Both the position numbers and the translations under genes were made by a program. The notes under the pieces are model-generated. The model was not told the DNA's origin. It worked only from the letters and a program-made list of their open reading frames with translations, and ran no database searches. A stretch of DNA of 64,000 nucleotides from Pontivivens nitratireducens (GTDB lineage: Bacteria > Pseudomonadota > Alphaproteobacteria > Rhodobacterales > Rhodobacteraceae), in assembly GCF_014235845.1 (NCBI RefSeq), contig NZ_JACJUQ010000005.1:178390-242389 (forward strand), read 5' to 3'. This document shows positions 14,454 to 23,294 of the stretch, in pieces (the stretch's first letter is position 1; every line of letters begins with the position of its first letter).

Positions 14454-16379
14454 ATGTCCCACATTAACTATGATGAATTGTCTTTTGATGATGAAGACGA
14501 GCTGAAGTTCCCGCGTCCCACCATACAGGGTTTCGACGCTGTGGTCGAAAGCGCAATCTCTCGCCGGGGCTTTCTGGGCGGGGCATTGGCCTTTGGCTCT
14601 GGCGCCGCTGTCATGGGTGCCAGCGTGCTGACGGGCACTGCCGCTGAGGCGCAGCAAACGTCTCGGTTCGCTTTCGAGCAAATCACCCCGCAGACTGACG
14701 GCACCGTCCACGTCCCCAATGGCTATCGCTGGGACGTGCTGGCGCGCTGGGGCGATCCGCTGTTCTCGGACGCGCCCGCCTTCGATGCGGCCACGGGTAT
14801 CCCCACCGAAGGTTCCGATCGTGTTTTCGGTGAAAACACCGATGGGATGGAGCTGTTCGTCATCGGCGGGAAAGAGCTGCTGGTTGTGAATTCCGAATAC
14901 GTAAACGGAGGGATCAACCTGCCTGCGGAACAGAATGGCCAACCAGCCTCAGCCGATGATGTGACGCGGCTACAGAACTTTCAGGGCGTGACCGTGATGG
15001 AGGTGACCGAGGGCGACGAAGGATGGAAGGTCGTTGTCGACAGCCCCTATAACCGTCGCATCCACCACCGCACACCAATGCAGATCGACGGCCCGGCTGC
15101 TGGCCACGACCTGATGAAAACCAGCGCCGATCCCACCGGCACCACGTCACTGGGCACATTCAACAACTGCGGCTCGGGGCGCACACCGTGGGGCACCTAT
15201 CTGACTTGCGAGGAAAACTTCAACGGCTATTTCGGAACCACGTCTGAACTGTCACTGGAGGACGCAACAGCCGACGGTTTCGCACGCTACGGCGTGAATA
15301 CCGAGATCGACCCGGGCCGCTACAACTACCATGGATTCGATGCCCGCTTCGATCTGTCGAAGGAGCCGAACGAGCCGCACCGCGCCGGATATATCGTGGA
15401 GATTGACCCCTCAGACCCCACCTCGACACCGATCAAACGCACCGCTCTGGGCCGTTTCAAGCATGAGAACGCAGCTTCGGTCGTCGCACCGGATGGCCGC
15501 GTTGTGGTCTATATGGGCGATGATGAACGTGGCGAATACATGTACAAGTGGGTGAGCCGCGATGTGTACACCCCGGGCGGGGATACCTCGACCTTGCTGA
15601 GCGAAGGTCAGCTTTATGTTGCCAAATTCAATGACGATATGACCGGCACATGGATCGCCCTGACCCCAGAGGATACCGGCATGTCTGCCGCTGAAATCGC
15701 GATCTTCACCCGGATTGCGGCGACTCAGGTAAGCGCGACCACCATGGATCGGCCCGAATGGATCGCCGTGAACCCCACTGCGATCGAGGCGTATTGCTGC
15801 CTGACCAACAACTCACGGCGGGGCGCGACGAACGATGATGGGTCCGTCCGTACCAATGCCGCGGGCGAGCCGATGGTGGTGAACGCGCCCAACCCGCGTG
15901 AGGTCAACAATTATGGCCAGATCGTGCGCTGGCGGCCGCATTACGACGATCACGCGGCGTCGACCTTTGACTGGGACCTCTATGTCATGGCGGGCAACCC
16001 CACGGTCTATATCGAGGGGCTGTATGCAGGCACGGCCAACATCAACGCTGGCAACCTGTTCAACTCCCCTGACGGCATGCAGATCGACAGCACCGGCATG
16101 ATCTGGATCCAGACCGATGGAAACGACGATAACGAAGGTGATTTCCTGGGCATGGGCAACAACCAGATGTTGGCCGGCGATCCTGTGACGGGCGAGATTC
16201 GCCGCTTCCTCACCGGCCCCAATGGATCAGAGGTCACGGGCCTTACCTGGTCGGCTGATCGCCGCACGATGTTCGTGGGCATCCAGCACCCTGCCGCGCC
16301 GTTTCCTGATGGTGAGGGCGCGCTTCCCCGCTCGTCCATTGTGACGGTGAAGCGGGTGGACAACGCATTGGTCGGCTAA
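14454..16379 (+). CDS. phoX: PhoX-family alkaline phosphatase, Tat-exported
   Basis: A 641-aa PhoX phosphatase that releases phosphate from organic esters in the periplasm. The N-terminus carries a twin-arginine signal, SRRGFLGGALAFGSGAA, preceded by a ~40-residue acidic leader as common in PhoX, and cleavage is likely near AEAQQ. Family segments seen include NCGSGRTPWGTYLTCEENF, NYHGFDARFDL, GRFKHENAASVVAPDGRVVVYMGDDERGEYMYKW and DRPEWIAVNP, which carry the calcium/iron cofactor ligands in known structures. The frame runs upstream to 14295, but the ATG at 14454 gives the Tat leader and fits the Pho box position. Monocistronic, ending at a hairpin. Confidence 0.9.
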   Translation: MSHINYDELSFDDEDELKFPRPTIQGFDAVVESAISRRGFLGGALAFGSGAAVMGASVLTGTAAEAQQTSRFAFEQITPQTDGTVHVPNGYRWDVLARWGDPLFSDAPAFDAATGIPTEGSDRVFGENTDGMELFVIGGKELLVVNSEYVNGGINLPAEQNGQPASADDVTRLQNFQGVTVMEVTEGDEGWKVVVDSPYNRRIHHRTPMQIDGPAAGHDLMKTSADPTGTTSLGTFNNCGSGRTPWGTYLTCEENFNGYFGTTSELSLEDATADGFARYGVNTEIDPGRYNYHGFDARFDLSKEPNEPHRAGYIVEIDPSDPTSTPIKRTALGRFKHENAASVVAPDGRVVVYMGDDERGEYMYKWVSRDVYTPGGDTSTLLSEGQLYVAKFNDDMTGTWIALTPEDTGMSAAEIAIFTRIAATQVSATTMDRPEWIAVNPTAIEAYCCLTNNSRRGATNDDGSVRTNAAGEPMVVNAPNPREVNNYGQIVRWRPHYDDHAASTFDWDLYVMAGNPTVYIEGLYAGTANINAGNLFNSPDGMQIDSTGMIWIQTDGNDDNEGDFLGMGNNQMLAGDPVTGEIRRFLTGPNGSEVTGLTWSADRRTMFVGIQHPAAPFPDGEGALPRSSIVTVKRVDNALVG

Positions 16380-16389
16380 CGTCGCCACT

Positions 16390-16417
16390 GTCTCAGGCGG
16401 AGTATTTCGCCTGAGAC
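16390..16417. terminator. Bidirectional terminator-like hairpin between phoX and cysG
   Basis: GTCTCAGGCG (16390-16399) and CGCCTGAGAC (16408-16417) form a perfect 10-bp stem with an 8-nt loop between two convergent genes. No strong T-run follows on either side, so termination may be partial. Confidence 0.6.
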
Positions 16418-16454
16418 ATTACAGCCCGTGGGCGGTGAAGACCTTCGCCAACGT

Positions 16455-17861
16455 TCAAACGGTTGCGAGCAGGGGCCGAGCCGCCGGTATGCCCTGTTGC
16501 GTCACGGCTGCCGCCGGCCAAGTGATGATCAGCACGGCGCAGCCGGTGATGCCATGTTCGGCCAAGGTGTCGGGCAGGGCCGTGATCGTGGTCTTGAGAA
16601 CCTGCTGCGACCTCTTGGAGATGTCGGCCCCGATTGTCACCTGCGCCTGTGCGGGCAGGCCACTTGCCATCAACTCATCCCTCAGGCGGGGGGCCTGGGC
16701 CACGGCCATGTAGAGCACGGTGGTGGTGCCGGGGCCGCTATGGCGCAGCGTATCGGGCAGGGCCGCGCCCTCCCGCGCCATGCCGGTGGCCAGCACCAGC
16801 GTATCGGCAACGCCGCGCTCCGTCAGGGGCAGCCCGGCGGCGGCGGCGGCCCCGCAGGCCGCGGTGATGCCCGGCACGATCTCCACGTCTATTCCGGCCT
16901 CACGGGCCGCGTCGATTTCCTCAGCCGCGCGCCCGAAAATGCCCGGATCGCCGGATTTCAGGCGGACGACCCGGCGACCTTTGCGCGCTTCGGCCACGAT
17001 GACGGCGTTGATCCGCTCCTGCGGCCAGGCATGTGCGCCCACGACCTTGCCGACGAAAACACGCTCGGCATCGCGGCGGGCAAGCTCCAGCACGTCTTCG
17101 CTGACGAGCCGGTCGTAGAAGATCACATCCGCCTCCTGCAACCGCTCCACCGCGCGCAGGGTCAGCAGGTCGCGCGCGCCCGGCCCGGCACCGACCAGCG
17201 CAATGGAGCCTTTGGCCTCCTGCTGGAAGGTGCCGCCTGCCTCCAGCGCCGATTTCACCTCGGTGATTGCGTGATGTTCCTGCCCCGCGATCCACTTGCG
17301 GCGCGGGGAGCCGTTGAAAACCCAGGCCCAGAAGGCACGACGCCGCGCGCGCGGGATGTCGCGCGCCACGGCCCCGCGCAATCGACCGGAAAAGGCGGCA
17401 AGTCCGCCCAGCGTGGGGGCCAGCGATTGCTCGATCTGCGTCTTTATCTGCCGGGCGAGCACGGGGGCGGTGCCCTCCGTCCCGATGGCGACCACGACCG
17501 GATCGCGGTCCACGAGCGACGGCGTGGTGATGTCACACAGGTCGGGGCGGTCCACCACGTTAACCGGGCACCGCGCCGCCGTGGCCAATGCATGAAGCGC
17601 GGCATCGTGAGCCGGGCAACCGGTGGCGATGAAGGCCATGGCGGCTCCCTCGAACGTGGCCAGGGTGACGGGGCTTGCGGACCATTCCACGGTGCCTTGC
17701 GCGACGGCGCCTGCCAGTTCGTCCTCCAGCCTGGGCGCGGCCAGGATGATACGTGCATCGGTCTTGAGGATCAGGCGTGTCTTTTGTGCCGCCTGCTCCC
17801 CCCCGCCGACGATGACGACCCGGCGGTCGGTGGTGCGGATGAACATGGGAAAGCTTTTCAT
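16455..17861 (-). CDS. cysG: Siroheme synthase CysG (trifunctional)
   Basis: A 468-aa protein making siroheme, the cofactor of the nitrite reductase in this cluster. The N-terminal ~200 residues form the NAD-dependent precorrin-2 dehydrogenase/ferrochelatase (VVIVGGGEQAAQKTRLIL, VVAIGTEGTAPVLARQIK). From about residue 217 follows uroporphyrinogen-III methyltransferase (SIALVGAGPGARDLLTLRA, VRLKSGDPGIFGR, EIVPGITAA, VLYMAVAQ). The ATG at 17861 is preferred over a GTG one codon upstream. It is the last gene of the nitrate operon, 22 bp after nasA, so supply of siroheme is coupled to demand. Confidence 0.92.
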   Translation of the reverse strand: MKSFPMFIRTTDRRVVIVGGGEQAAQKTRLILKTDARIILAAPRLEDELAGAVAQGTVEWSASPVTLATFEGAAMAFIATGCPAHDAALHALATAARCPVNVVDRPDLCDITTPSLVDRDPVVVAIGTEGTAPVLARQIKTQIEQSLAPTLGGLAAFSGRLRGAVARDIPRARRRAFWAWVFNGSPRRKWIAGQEHHAITEVKSALEAGGTFQQEAKGSIALVGAGPGARDLLTLRAVERLQEADVIFYDRLVSEDVLELARRDAERVFVGKVVGAHAWPQERINAVIVAEARKGRRVVRLKSGDPGIFGRAAEEIDAAREAGIDVEIVPGITAACGAAAAAGLPLTERGVADTLVLATGMAREGAALPDTLRHSGPGTTTVLYMAVAQAPRLRDELMASGLPAQAQVTIGADISKRSQQVLKTTITALPDTLAEHGITGCAVLIITWPAAAVTQQGIPAARPLLATV

Positions 17862-17882
17862 CACAATACTCCTTGGCGGGAC

Positions 17883-20510
17883 TTATTCAGCGGCAAGCGG
17901 GCGGCGGGCACGCGAGATCAGTTCGGCGATTTCGGGGCGGCAGGAGCCGCAATTGGTGCCTGCTCCAAGCGCCTCGCCGATCGATTCCACGGTGAGAAGC
18001 TCGCCGGACTCGACTGCAGACAGGATCGTGTTCACCCCGACCGAAAGGCAGGCACAGAGCACTGGGCCGGGATCAGCCTGATCGCCGGGGCGGCGGCCCG
18101 ACAGCACGGTCGGCGCGTCCGTTCCCGGCAGCTGGGCCAGGTAATCGCGCATCGCCACCACCGGGGTGGGTGAGAGGAATAGCGCGGCCTCCAGCACGCC
18201 ATCGCGGTGAAAGGCGAGCCGGTGCTGGCCCTTTGCAGGGTCGCTGATCTGCTGAAGGTCACTGTCGGGCAGCGCAAAGAGCGCGCGCCCCATCGTCTCT
18301 ACATCACCCAATGGTGCAGCGCCTGCCAGCTCCGCCCGCCACCCCTGGGGTGTGCGGGCGCGGGCCCAATAGGTGCTGTCGGGTGTGATGGGACCGGCAG
18401 AGATGGCAAAGCCGTACCAAGCGGCCCTGAAGGGTGTGACCGAAACCACTGCCGCCTTGCTTTCCGGCTGACCTGACACGGGGTCATATGCCGCCGGGAC
18501 CAGTGTATCGACGCGGGCACTCGGGGCCGTGTCGCCGGTCCAGTGGATGGGGGCGAAGACCTGACCGGGTGCCACGGCATCGGTCCGGCGGGCGCGGAAA
18601 ATCGTGCGGCCGGTTGGGCTGGCCACCGTGACCAGCGCACCGGGGATGAGGTTGAGGTCCGCCGCATCATCGGGATGAATGTCCAGAAAGGGTTCGCCCA
18701 GATGCGCCGACAGGCGCGGCGCGCGTGCCGTGCGTGTCATAGTATGCCACTGATCGCGAATCCGGCCGGTGTTAAGGCGAAACGGATATTTCGGGCTGGT
18801 CCGCGCGGCCGGCGCACGATGGGTCAGCGGCAGCATCCGGGCCTTTCCGTCAGGGTGGAAATAGCGCCCGTCCGCGAAGAAACGCTCCGCGTTACCGCGC
18901 CCTGTGGCGGGCCAGCGGGTGGGGGGCAGGGCGTCGTAGCCCGGTTCATCCAGATCGGCGAGGGCGGAAATGTCGAAATCGCGGCCGAAGCTGGCTGCGA
19001 CTGCGGAAAGGCGTGCATATTCGCGAAAAATCTCCGCCTCGCTCCGCCAATCGAAGGCGTCACGCCAGCCCATGCGCTGTGCGACCTGCGCCATGATCCG
19101 CCAGTCGGGGCGTGCTGTGCCGGGGGCGGGCAAAGCTGCGCGCTGGCGGCTGATGGTGCGATCCGAATTGGTGACGGTGCCTGATTTCTCGGCCCAACCG
19201 GCGGCGGGCAGCAGCACATCGGCCAGTCGCGCGGTGTCGGTATCGCCCGTGATGTCGCTGACCACGACGAAGGGGCAGGCCGCGATGGCGTCGGCCACGG
19301 CGTCGGCATCCGGCATGGTCACGGCGGGATTGGTGTGGACGATCCACAGGGCCTTGATGCGCCCGTCGCCCACGGCCCTGAACATATCCACAGCCTTGAG
19401 CCCCGGTGCATCGGGAAGCGGTACGGGCGCGTCCCAGAACCCGCTCACCGCCGCACGGTGGGAGGTGTTTTCGAGGTCGAGGTGACAGGCAAGCATGTTG
19501 GCCAGTCCGCCGACCTCACGCCCGCCCATGGCGTTGGGCTGGCCGGTAACGGAGAACGGCCCCATCCCCGGCTTGCCGATCCGCCCCGTCGCCAGATGGC
19601 AATTCAGGATCGCGTTCACCTTGTCGGAGCCGGAACTGGACTGGTTCACGCCCTGGGAGAAGACGGTGACGACCCTTTCGGTGCCGATCCACAGCTTGCA
19701 AAACGTGGCGAGGTCGTCGGGGTTGAGGCCGGTGACCCCGACATCATCCGCCAGGGCGGCCGCCAGAGCCGCCTCGAACCCGGTGACCGTGGCCGCAAGG
19801 TCGGTGGAGACGTGGCCCGTGCGGTCGATTTCGGCCAGAAGGTGGTTGAACAGGGCCACGTCAGAGCCGGGCGCAAGGGCAAGATGCAGGTCCGCCCCGT
19901 CGCAGGTTGCCGTGCGGCGGGGGTCGATGACGACGATCCTGGTTCCGCGCCTTTGCCGCGCGGCCAGCAGGCGTTGGTGCAGCACCGGGTGGCACCACGC
20001 GAGGTTGGAGCCGACCAGCACGACAAGGTCGGCCTGATCAAGATCCTCATAGGTGCCCGGCACCGTGTCCGTCCCGAAGGCACGTTTATGTCCCGCCACG
20101 GTGGAGGACATGCAAAGCCGTGAATTCGTGTCGATATTCGCAGAACCGATGAAACCCTTCATCAGCTTGTTGGCGACGTAGTAATCCTCCGTCAGCAACT
20201 GGCCGGAGACGTAGAAGGCCACGCTGTCGGGCCCGTGTTCGGCAATCGCGTCCGTAAATTTGCCCGCCACCAGATCGAGCGCGGTGTCCCAGTCGGCTGT
20301 TTGCCCGCCGATCCGGGGGGTCAGCAGGCGGCCCTCGGATCCGAGCGTCTCACCCAGGGCGGTGCCCTTTGAGCAGAGCCGCCCGTGATTGGCCGGGTGT
20401 TCAGGGTCGCCGCGCACGGCCAGGCCGCCCGCACCGTCCGGGCTCAACAAAACCCCGCATCCCACACCGCAATAGGGGCAGGTGGAACGGATGTCGCGCG
20501 GCGTGCTCAT
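17883..20510 (-). CDS. nasA: Assimilatory nitrate reductase catalytic subunit
   Basis: An 875-aa molybdoenzyme reducing nitrate to nitrite in the cytoplasm. The N-terminus has the [4Fe-4S] ligands of CPYCGVGCGV with a later cysteine in GRLCSKG. Mo-bisMGD domain segments include VVLVGSNLAWCHPVLHQRL, SQGVNQSSSGSDKVN and the C-terminal cap KYPFRLNTGRIRDQWHTMTR. The last ~60 residues form a BFD-like [2Fe-2S] domain (CACLSVGVNTI...GTNCGSCRPEI), typical of NasA and NasC proteins. The frame continues upstream, but the ATG at 20510 overlaps the nirD stop (ATGA) and gives the correct N-terminus. Electrons probably come from ferredoxin or an NADH partner outside the window. Confidence 0.92.
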   Translation of the reverse strand: MSTPRDIRSTCPYCGVGCGVLLSPDGAGGLAVRGDPEHPANHGRLCSKGTALGETLGSEGRLLTPRIGGQTADWDTALDLVAGKFTDAIAEHGPDSVAFYVSGQLLTEDYYVANKLMKGFIGSANIDTNSRLCMSSTVAGHKRAFGTDTVPGTYEDLDQADLVVLVGSNLAWCHPVLHQRLLAARQRRGTRIVVIDPRRTATCDGADLHLALAPGSDVALFNHLLAEIDRTGHVSTDLAATVTGFEAALAAALADDVGVTGLNPDDLATFCKLWIGTERVVTVFSQGVNQSSSGSDKVNAILNCHLATGRIGKPGMGPFSVTGQPNAMGGREVGGLANMLACHLDLENTSHRAAVSGFWDAPVPLPDAPGLKAVDMFRAVGDGRIKALWIVHTNPAVTMPDADAVADAIAACPFVVVSDITGDTDTARLADVLLPAAGWAEKSGTVTNSDRTISRQRAALPAPGTARPDWRIMAQVAQRMGWRDAFDWRSEAEIFREYARLSAVAASFGRDFDISALADLDEPGYDALPPTRWPATGRGNAERFFADGRYFHPDGKARMLPLTHRAPAARTSPKYPFRLNTGRIRDQWHTMTRTARAPRLSAHLGEPFLDIHPDDAADLNLIPGALVTVASPTGRTIFRARRTDAVAPGQVFAPIHWTGDTAPSARVDTLVPAAYDPVSGQPESKAAVVSVTPFRAAWYGFAISAGPITPDSTYWARARTPQGWRAELAGAAPLGDVETMGRALFALPDSDLQQISDPAKGQHRLAFHRDGVLEAALFLSPTPVVAMRDYLAQLPGTDAPTVLSGRRPGDQADPGPVLCACLSVGVNTILSAVESGELLTVESIGEALGAGTNCGSCRPEIAELISRARRPLAAE

Positions 20511-20839
20511 GCCGCTTGCCGGGCCAGCAGCTTCGTTGCGTCGAGCAGGATGCGGCCCGTCTCGATCCGCACCGGATAGGTGTCGATCCGGCCTTCGTCC
20601 GCGCCCTGCGCCTGCCCGGTGTTCAGGTCGAACACCCAGTTGTGCAGCGGGCAAGTGACCTTTTGCCCGTGCACGATCCCCTCGGCCAGCGGGCCGGCCT
20701 TGTGCGGGCAGGTGTTGGAGGCCGCGAAGACCTCCTCCACGTCTGTGCGAAAAACGGCCACGCAGCCTGCCTTGGTCTTTACGATGCGTGCGCCGCGCAG
20801 GGGGATATCGTCCACCGCGCCTATGTCGAGCCAGTTCAT
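20507..20839 (-). CDS. nirD: Nitrite reductase small subunit
   Basis: A 110-aa Rieske-type protein, the small subunit of NADH-dependent assimilatory nitrite reductase. It carries the two Rieske motifs CPHKAGPL and CPLHNWVFDL, so the cluster ligands are present (in some NirD proteins they are lost). Its ATG overlaps the nirB stop and its stop overlaps the nasA start. Length is normal. Confidence 0.92.
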   Translation of the reverse strand: MNWLDIGAVDDIPLRGARIVKTKAGCVAVFRTDVEEVFAASNTCPHKAGPLAEGIVHGQKVTCPLHNWVFDLNTGQAQGADEGRIDTYPVRIETGRILLDATKLLARQAA

Positions 20840-23289
20840 TCCGCCGCCTCCAATGTCAGATCTGCGAGAGGTTCGTATTTCGCCTGAGCCTTCTTGGCCT
20901 CATCCGCCCAGGGATCGCGGCGATAGATGGATTGGGAGAGTTCGAACCGCGCGACCAGTGCAGCACGCTCCTCGATATCATCGACGACCCGCTCACGCGT
21001 CCAATCGAGGCTGACCTTGTCGATCCACTTGTAGATCCGGTCGAGATATTTGGCTTGCTCGCGGTAGAGCTGGACAAAGGCAATGATGACGTCCATCGCC
21101 TCTTCCTCCGTCTCCACCTCGGTCAGGCGCTGGATTTCCTTGAGGTCCATGCCTGCGGCCCCGCCGACGCCGATCTGATATCCGCTGTCCACGCAGACGA
21201 TGCCGATATCCTTGCAGGTCGCCTCCGCGCAATTGCGCGGGCAGCCCGATACGCCCAGCTTGACCTTGTGCGGTGTCCAGCTGCCCCACAATGCGCGTTC
21301 AAGCCGGATGCCCAGGCCGGTGGAATCCTGCGTTCCAAAGCGGCAATGATCGGTGCCGACGCAGGTTTTTACCGTGCGCAGACCCTTGGAGTAGGCGTGG
21401 CCCGATACGAGGCCCGCGCGGCCCAGATCGGCCCACATGGCGGGCAGATCCTCGCCCTTGACGCCCAGCAGGTCGATGCGCTGGCCGCCGGTCACCTTCA
21501 CAGTTGGCACATTGTATTTATCCGCCGCATCGGCGATTGCGCGCAATTCGGCCGCGTTGGTGATCCCGCCCCACATGCGCGGCACGACACTGAAGGTGCC
21601 GTCCTTCTGGATGTTGGCGTGCTTACGCTCATTGATGAAGCGACTTTGCGGGTCGTCCTGATATTCCACCGGCCAATCTGCGATCAGATAGAAATTCACT
21701 GCGGGGCGGCAGACATGGCAGCCATTGGGCGTGGTCCAGCCAAGTTCCTGCCAGACGGCGGGCTGGGATTTCAGCTCCTTGGTTCTGATGAGCAGGCGCA
21801 CATCCTCATGGCTGAGATCGGTGCAGCCGCAGATCGCGGCGGACTGGGGTGCGGCGTAGTCATCGCCGAGCGTGACTTCGAGCAATTGTTCCACCAGTCC
21901 CGTGCAGGTCCCGCAGGACGCACTGGCCTTGGTCGTTGCGCGCACGGCCGCCAGATCGCCTGATCCCGCGCCGATCGCCTCCACGATCTTGCCTTTGCAA
22001 ATGCCGTTGCAGCCACAGATTTCCGCATCAAGCGGCAAGGCTGCAACGGCTGAGAGAGGGTCCGCGGGGGAGCCCCCCTGAAAGGCCGGGCCGAAGATCA
22101 GGGTTTCGCGCATCTCCGCGATGTCGGTGCCGTCCTTGATCAGCCCGAAGAACCAGTTGCCATCCGCCGTGTCGCCATACATCACAGCGCCGACCAGCGT
22201 GTCATTCTCGATCACGAGGCGTTTGTAGATGCCGCGCGCGGGGTCACGGAAGACGATATCCTCGCGGCCTTCGCCCTCTGCGAAATCACCGGCGCTGAAC
22301 AGATCACAGCCTGTCACCTTCAGCTTGGTGGAGAGGGTTTTCTGCATGAACACCGCCTGCTGACCCATCAGCGTCTGCGCCGCGACCTTCGCCTGATCGT
22401 AGAGTGGCGCGACGAGGCCGAAGACCGCGCCGTCATGCTCGACACATTCACCCACGGCGAGGATGTCCTCGTCCGAGGTGACAAGCTGATCGTCCACATG
22501 CACGCCGCGCCCGACGGCAAGACCTGCGTCCTTGGCAAGCGTGACGGAGGGCCGGATGCCCACCGCCATGACCAGCAGGTCGCAGGGCAATTCCTCACCC
22601 CCGTCCAGTTGCAGGGCGCGGACATGGCCGTTTTCGCCCAGAATGGCAGTGGAGTTCGCCATCAGCCGGATGGTGATGCCCTTTTTCTCCAGCGAGGTTT
22701 TGAGCAGATAGCTTGCCGCCTCGTCCAGCTGCCGCTCCATCAGGTGGCCCATGATGTGCACCACCGTGACCTCGGCGCCGCGTGCGGCCATGCCGGCTGC
22801 CGCCTCCAGCCCCAGCAATCCGCCGCCGATGACGACGACGCGCTTGCCTGCGCCGGTCTCCATCATCTTCTGGGTATCTTCCAGGTCGCGATAGGCGATC
22901 ACACCGTCCAGATCATGACCGGGCAGGGGGATGATGAATGGGTCGGAGCCTGTGCCCAGCACCAGTTTGTCATAGGGCACATCGCCGTTCGGCGCGCGCA
23001 CGACCTTGGCCTCGCGGTCGATCTGCATCACACGCTCGCCAAAGCGGCAGGTCACCCCGCGCTCGACATACCAAGCCTCGTCGTGGGTGATGATGTCCTC
23101 ATAGGTTTTCTCGCCCGACAGGACAGGGGACAGCATGATGCGGTTGTAGTTTCCGCGCGGCTCGGCGTTGAACAGGGTGATGTCCCAGTCTACGCCTGAA
23201 TCCCCGTCCGCACCTGAATCGGTGAGGTGTTCAAGCACGCGGCCCGTGGCCATGCCTGCGCCGATGATAACGAGTTTCTGTTTGCTCAT
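20836..23289 (-). CDS. nirB: NADH-dependent nitrite reductase large subunit
   Basis: A 817-aa enzyme reducing nitrite to ammonium. Domains in order: FAD/NAD-binding oxidoreductase (LVIIGAGMATGRVLEHL, then VVVIGGGLLGLEAAAGMAARG), a BFD-like [2Fe-2S] domain (ICGCNGICKGKIVEAI), a second cysteine pair (ICGCTDLSHEDV), and the siroheme/[4Fe-4S] part with TCVGTDHCRFG and SGCPRNCAEATCKD. A GTG at 23298 overlaps the upstream stop, but CGGAG is placed 8 nt before the ATG at 23289, so that start is chosen. It depends on siroheme from cysG at the end of the operon. Confidence 0.93.
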   Translation of the reverse strand: MSKQKLVIIGAGMATGRVLEHLTDSGADGDSGVDWDITLFNAEPRGNYNRIMLSPVLSGEKTYEDIITHDEAWYVERGVTCRFGERVMQIDREAKVVRAPNGDVPYDKLVLGTGSDPFIIPLPGHDLDGVIAYRDLEDTQKMMETGAGKRVVVIGGGLLGLEAAAGMAARGAEVTVVHIMGHLMERQLDEAASYLLKTSLEKKGITIRLMANSTAILGENGHVRALQLDGGEELPCDLLVMAVGIRPSVTLAKDAGLAVGRGVHVDDQLVTSDEDILAVGECVEHDGAVFGLVAPLYDQAKVAAQTLMGQQAVFMQKTLSTKLKVTGCDLFSAGDFAEGEGREDIVFRDPARGIYKRLVIENDTLVGAVMYGDTADGNWFFGLIKDGTDIAEMRETLIFGPAFQGGSPADPLSAVAALPLDAEICGCNGICKGKIVEAIGAGSGDLAAVRATTKASASCGTCTGLVEQLLEVTLGDDYAAPQSAAICGCTDLSHEDVRLLIRTKELKSQPAVWQELGWTTPNGCHVCRPAVNFYLIADWPVEYQDDPQSRFINERKHANIQKDGTFSVVPRMWGGITNAAELRAIADAADKYNVPTVKVTGGQRIDLLGVKGEDLPAMWADLGRAGLVSGHAYSKGLRTVKTCVGTDHCRFGTQDSTGLGIRLERALWGSWTPHKVKLGVSGCPRNCAEATCKDIGIVCVDSGYQIGVGGAAGMDLKEIQRLTEVETEEEAMDVIIAFVQLYREQAKYLDRIYKWIDKVSLDWTRERVVDDIEERAALVARFELSQSIYRRDPWADEAKKAQAKYEPLADLTLEAAE

Positions 23290-23294
23290 ATCGT

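Noticed and set aside
14060..14464. A 134-codon minus-strand frame before phoX
   Set aside because: It runs across the Pho box and the tandem repeat, has no ribosome-binding site and no domain.
16428..18173. A 581-codon plus-strand open frame
   Set aside because: Shadow of cysG and the end of nasA; no ribosome-binding site and no recognisable protein.
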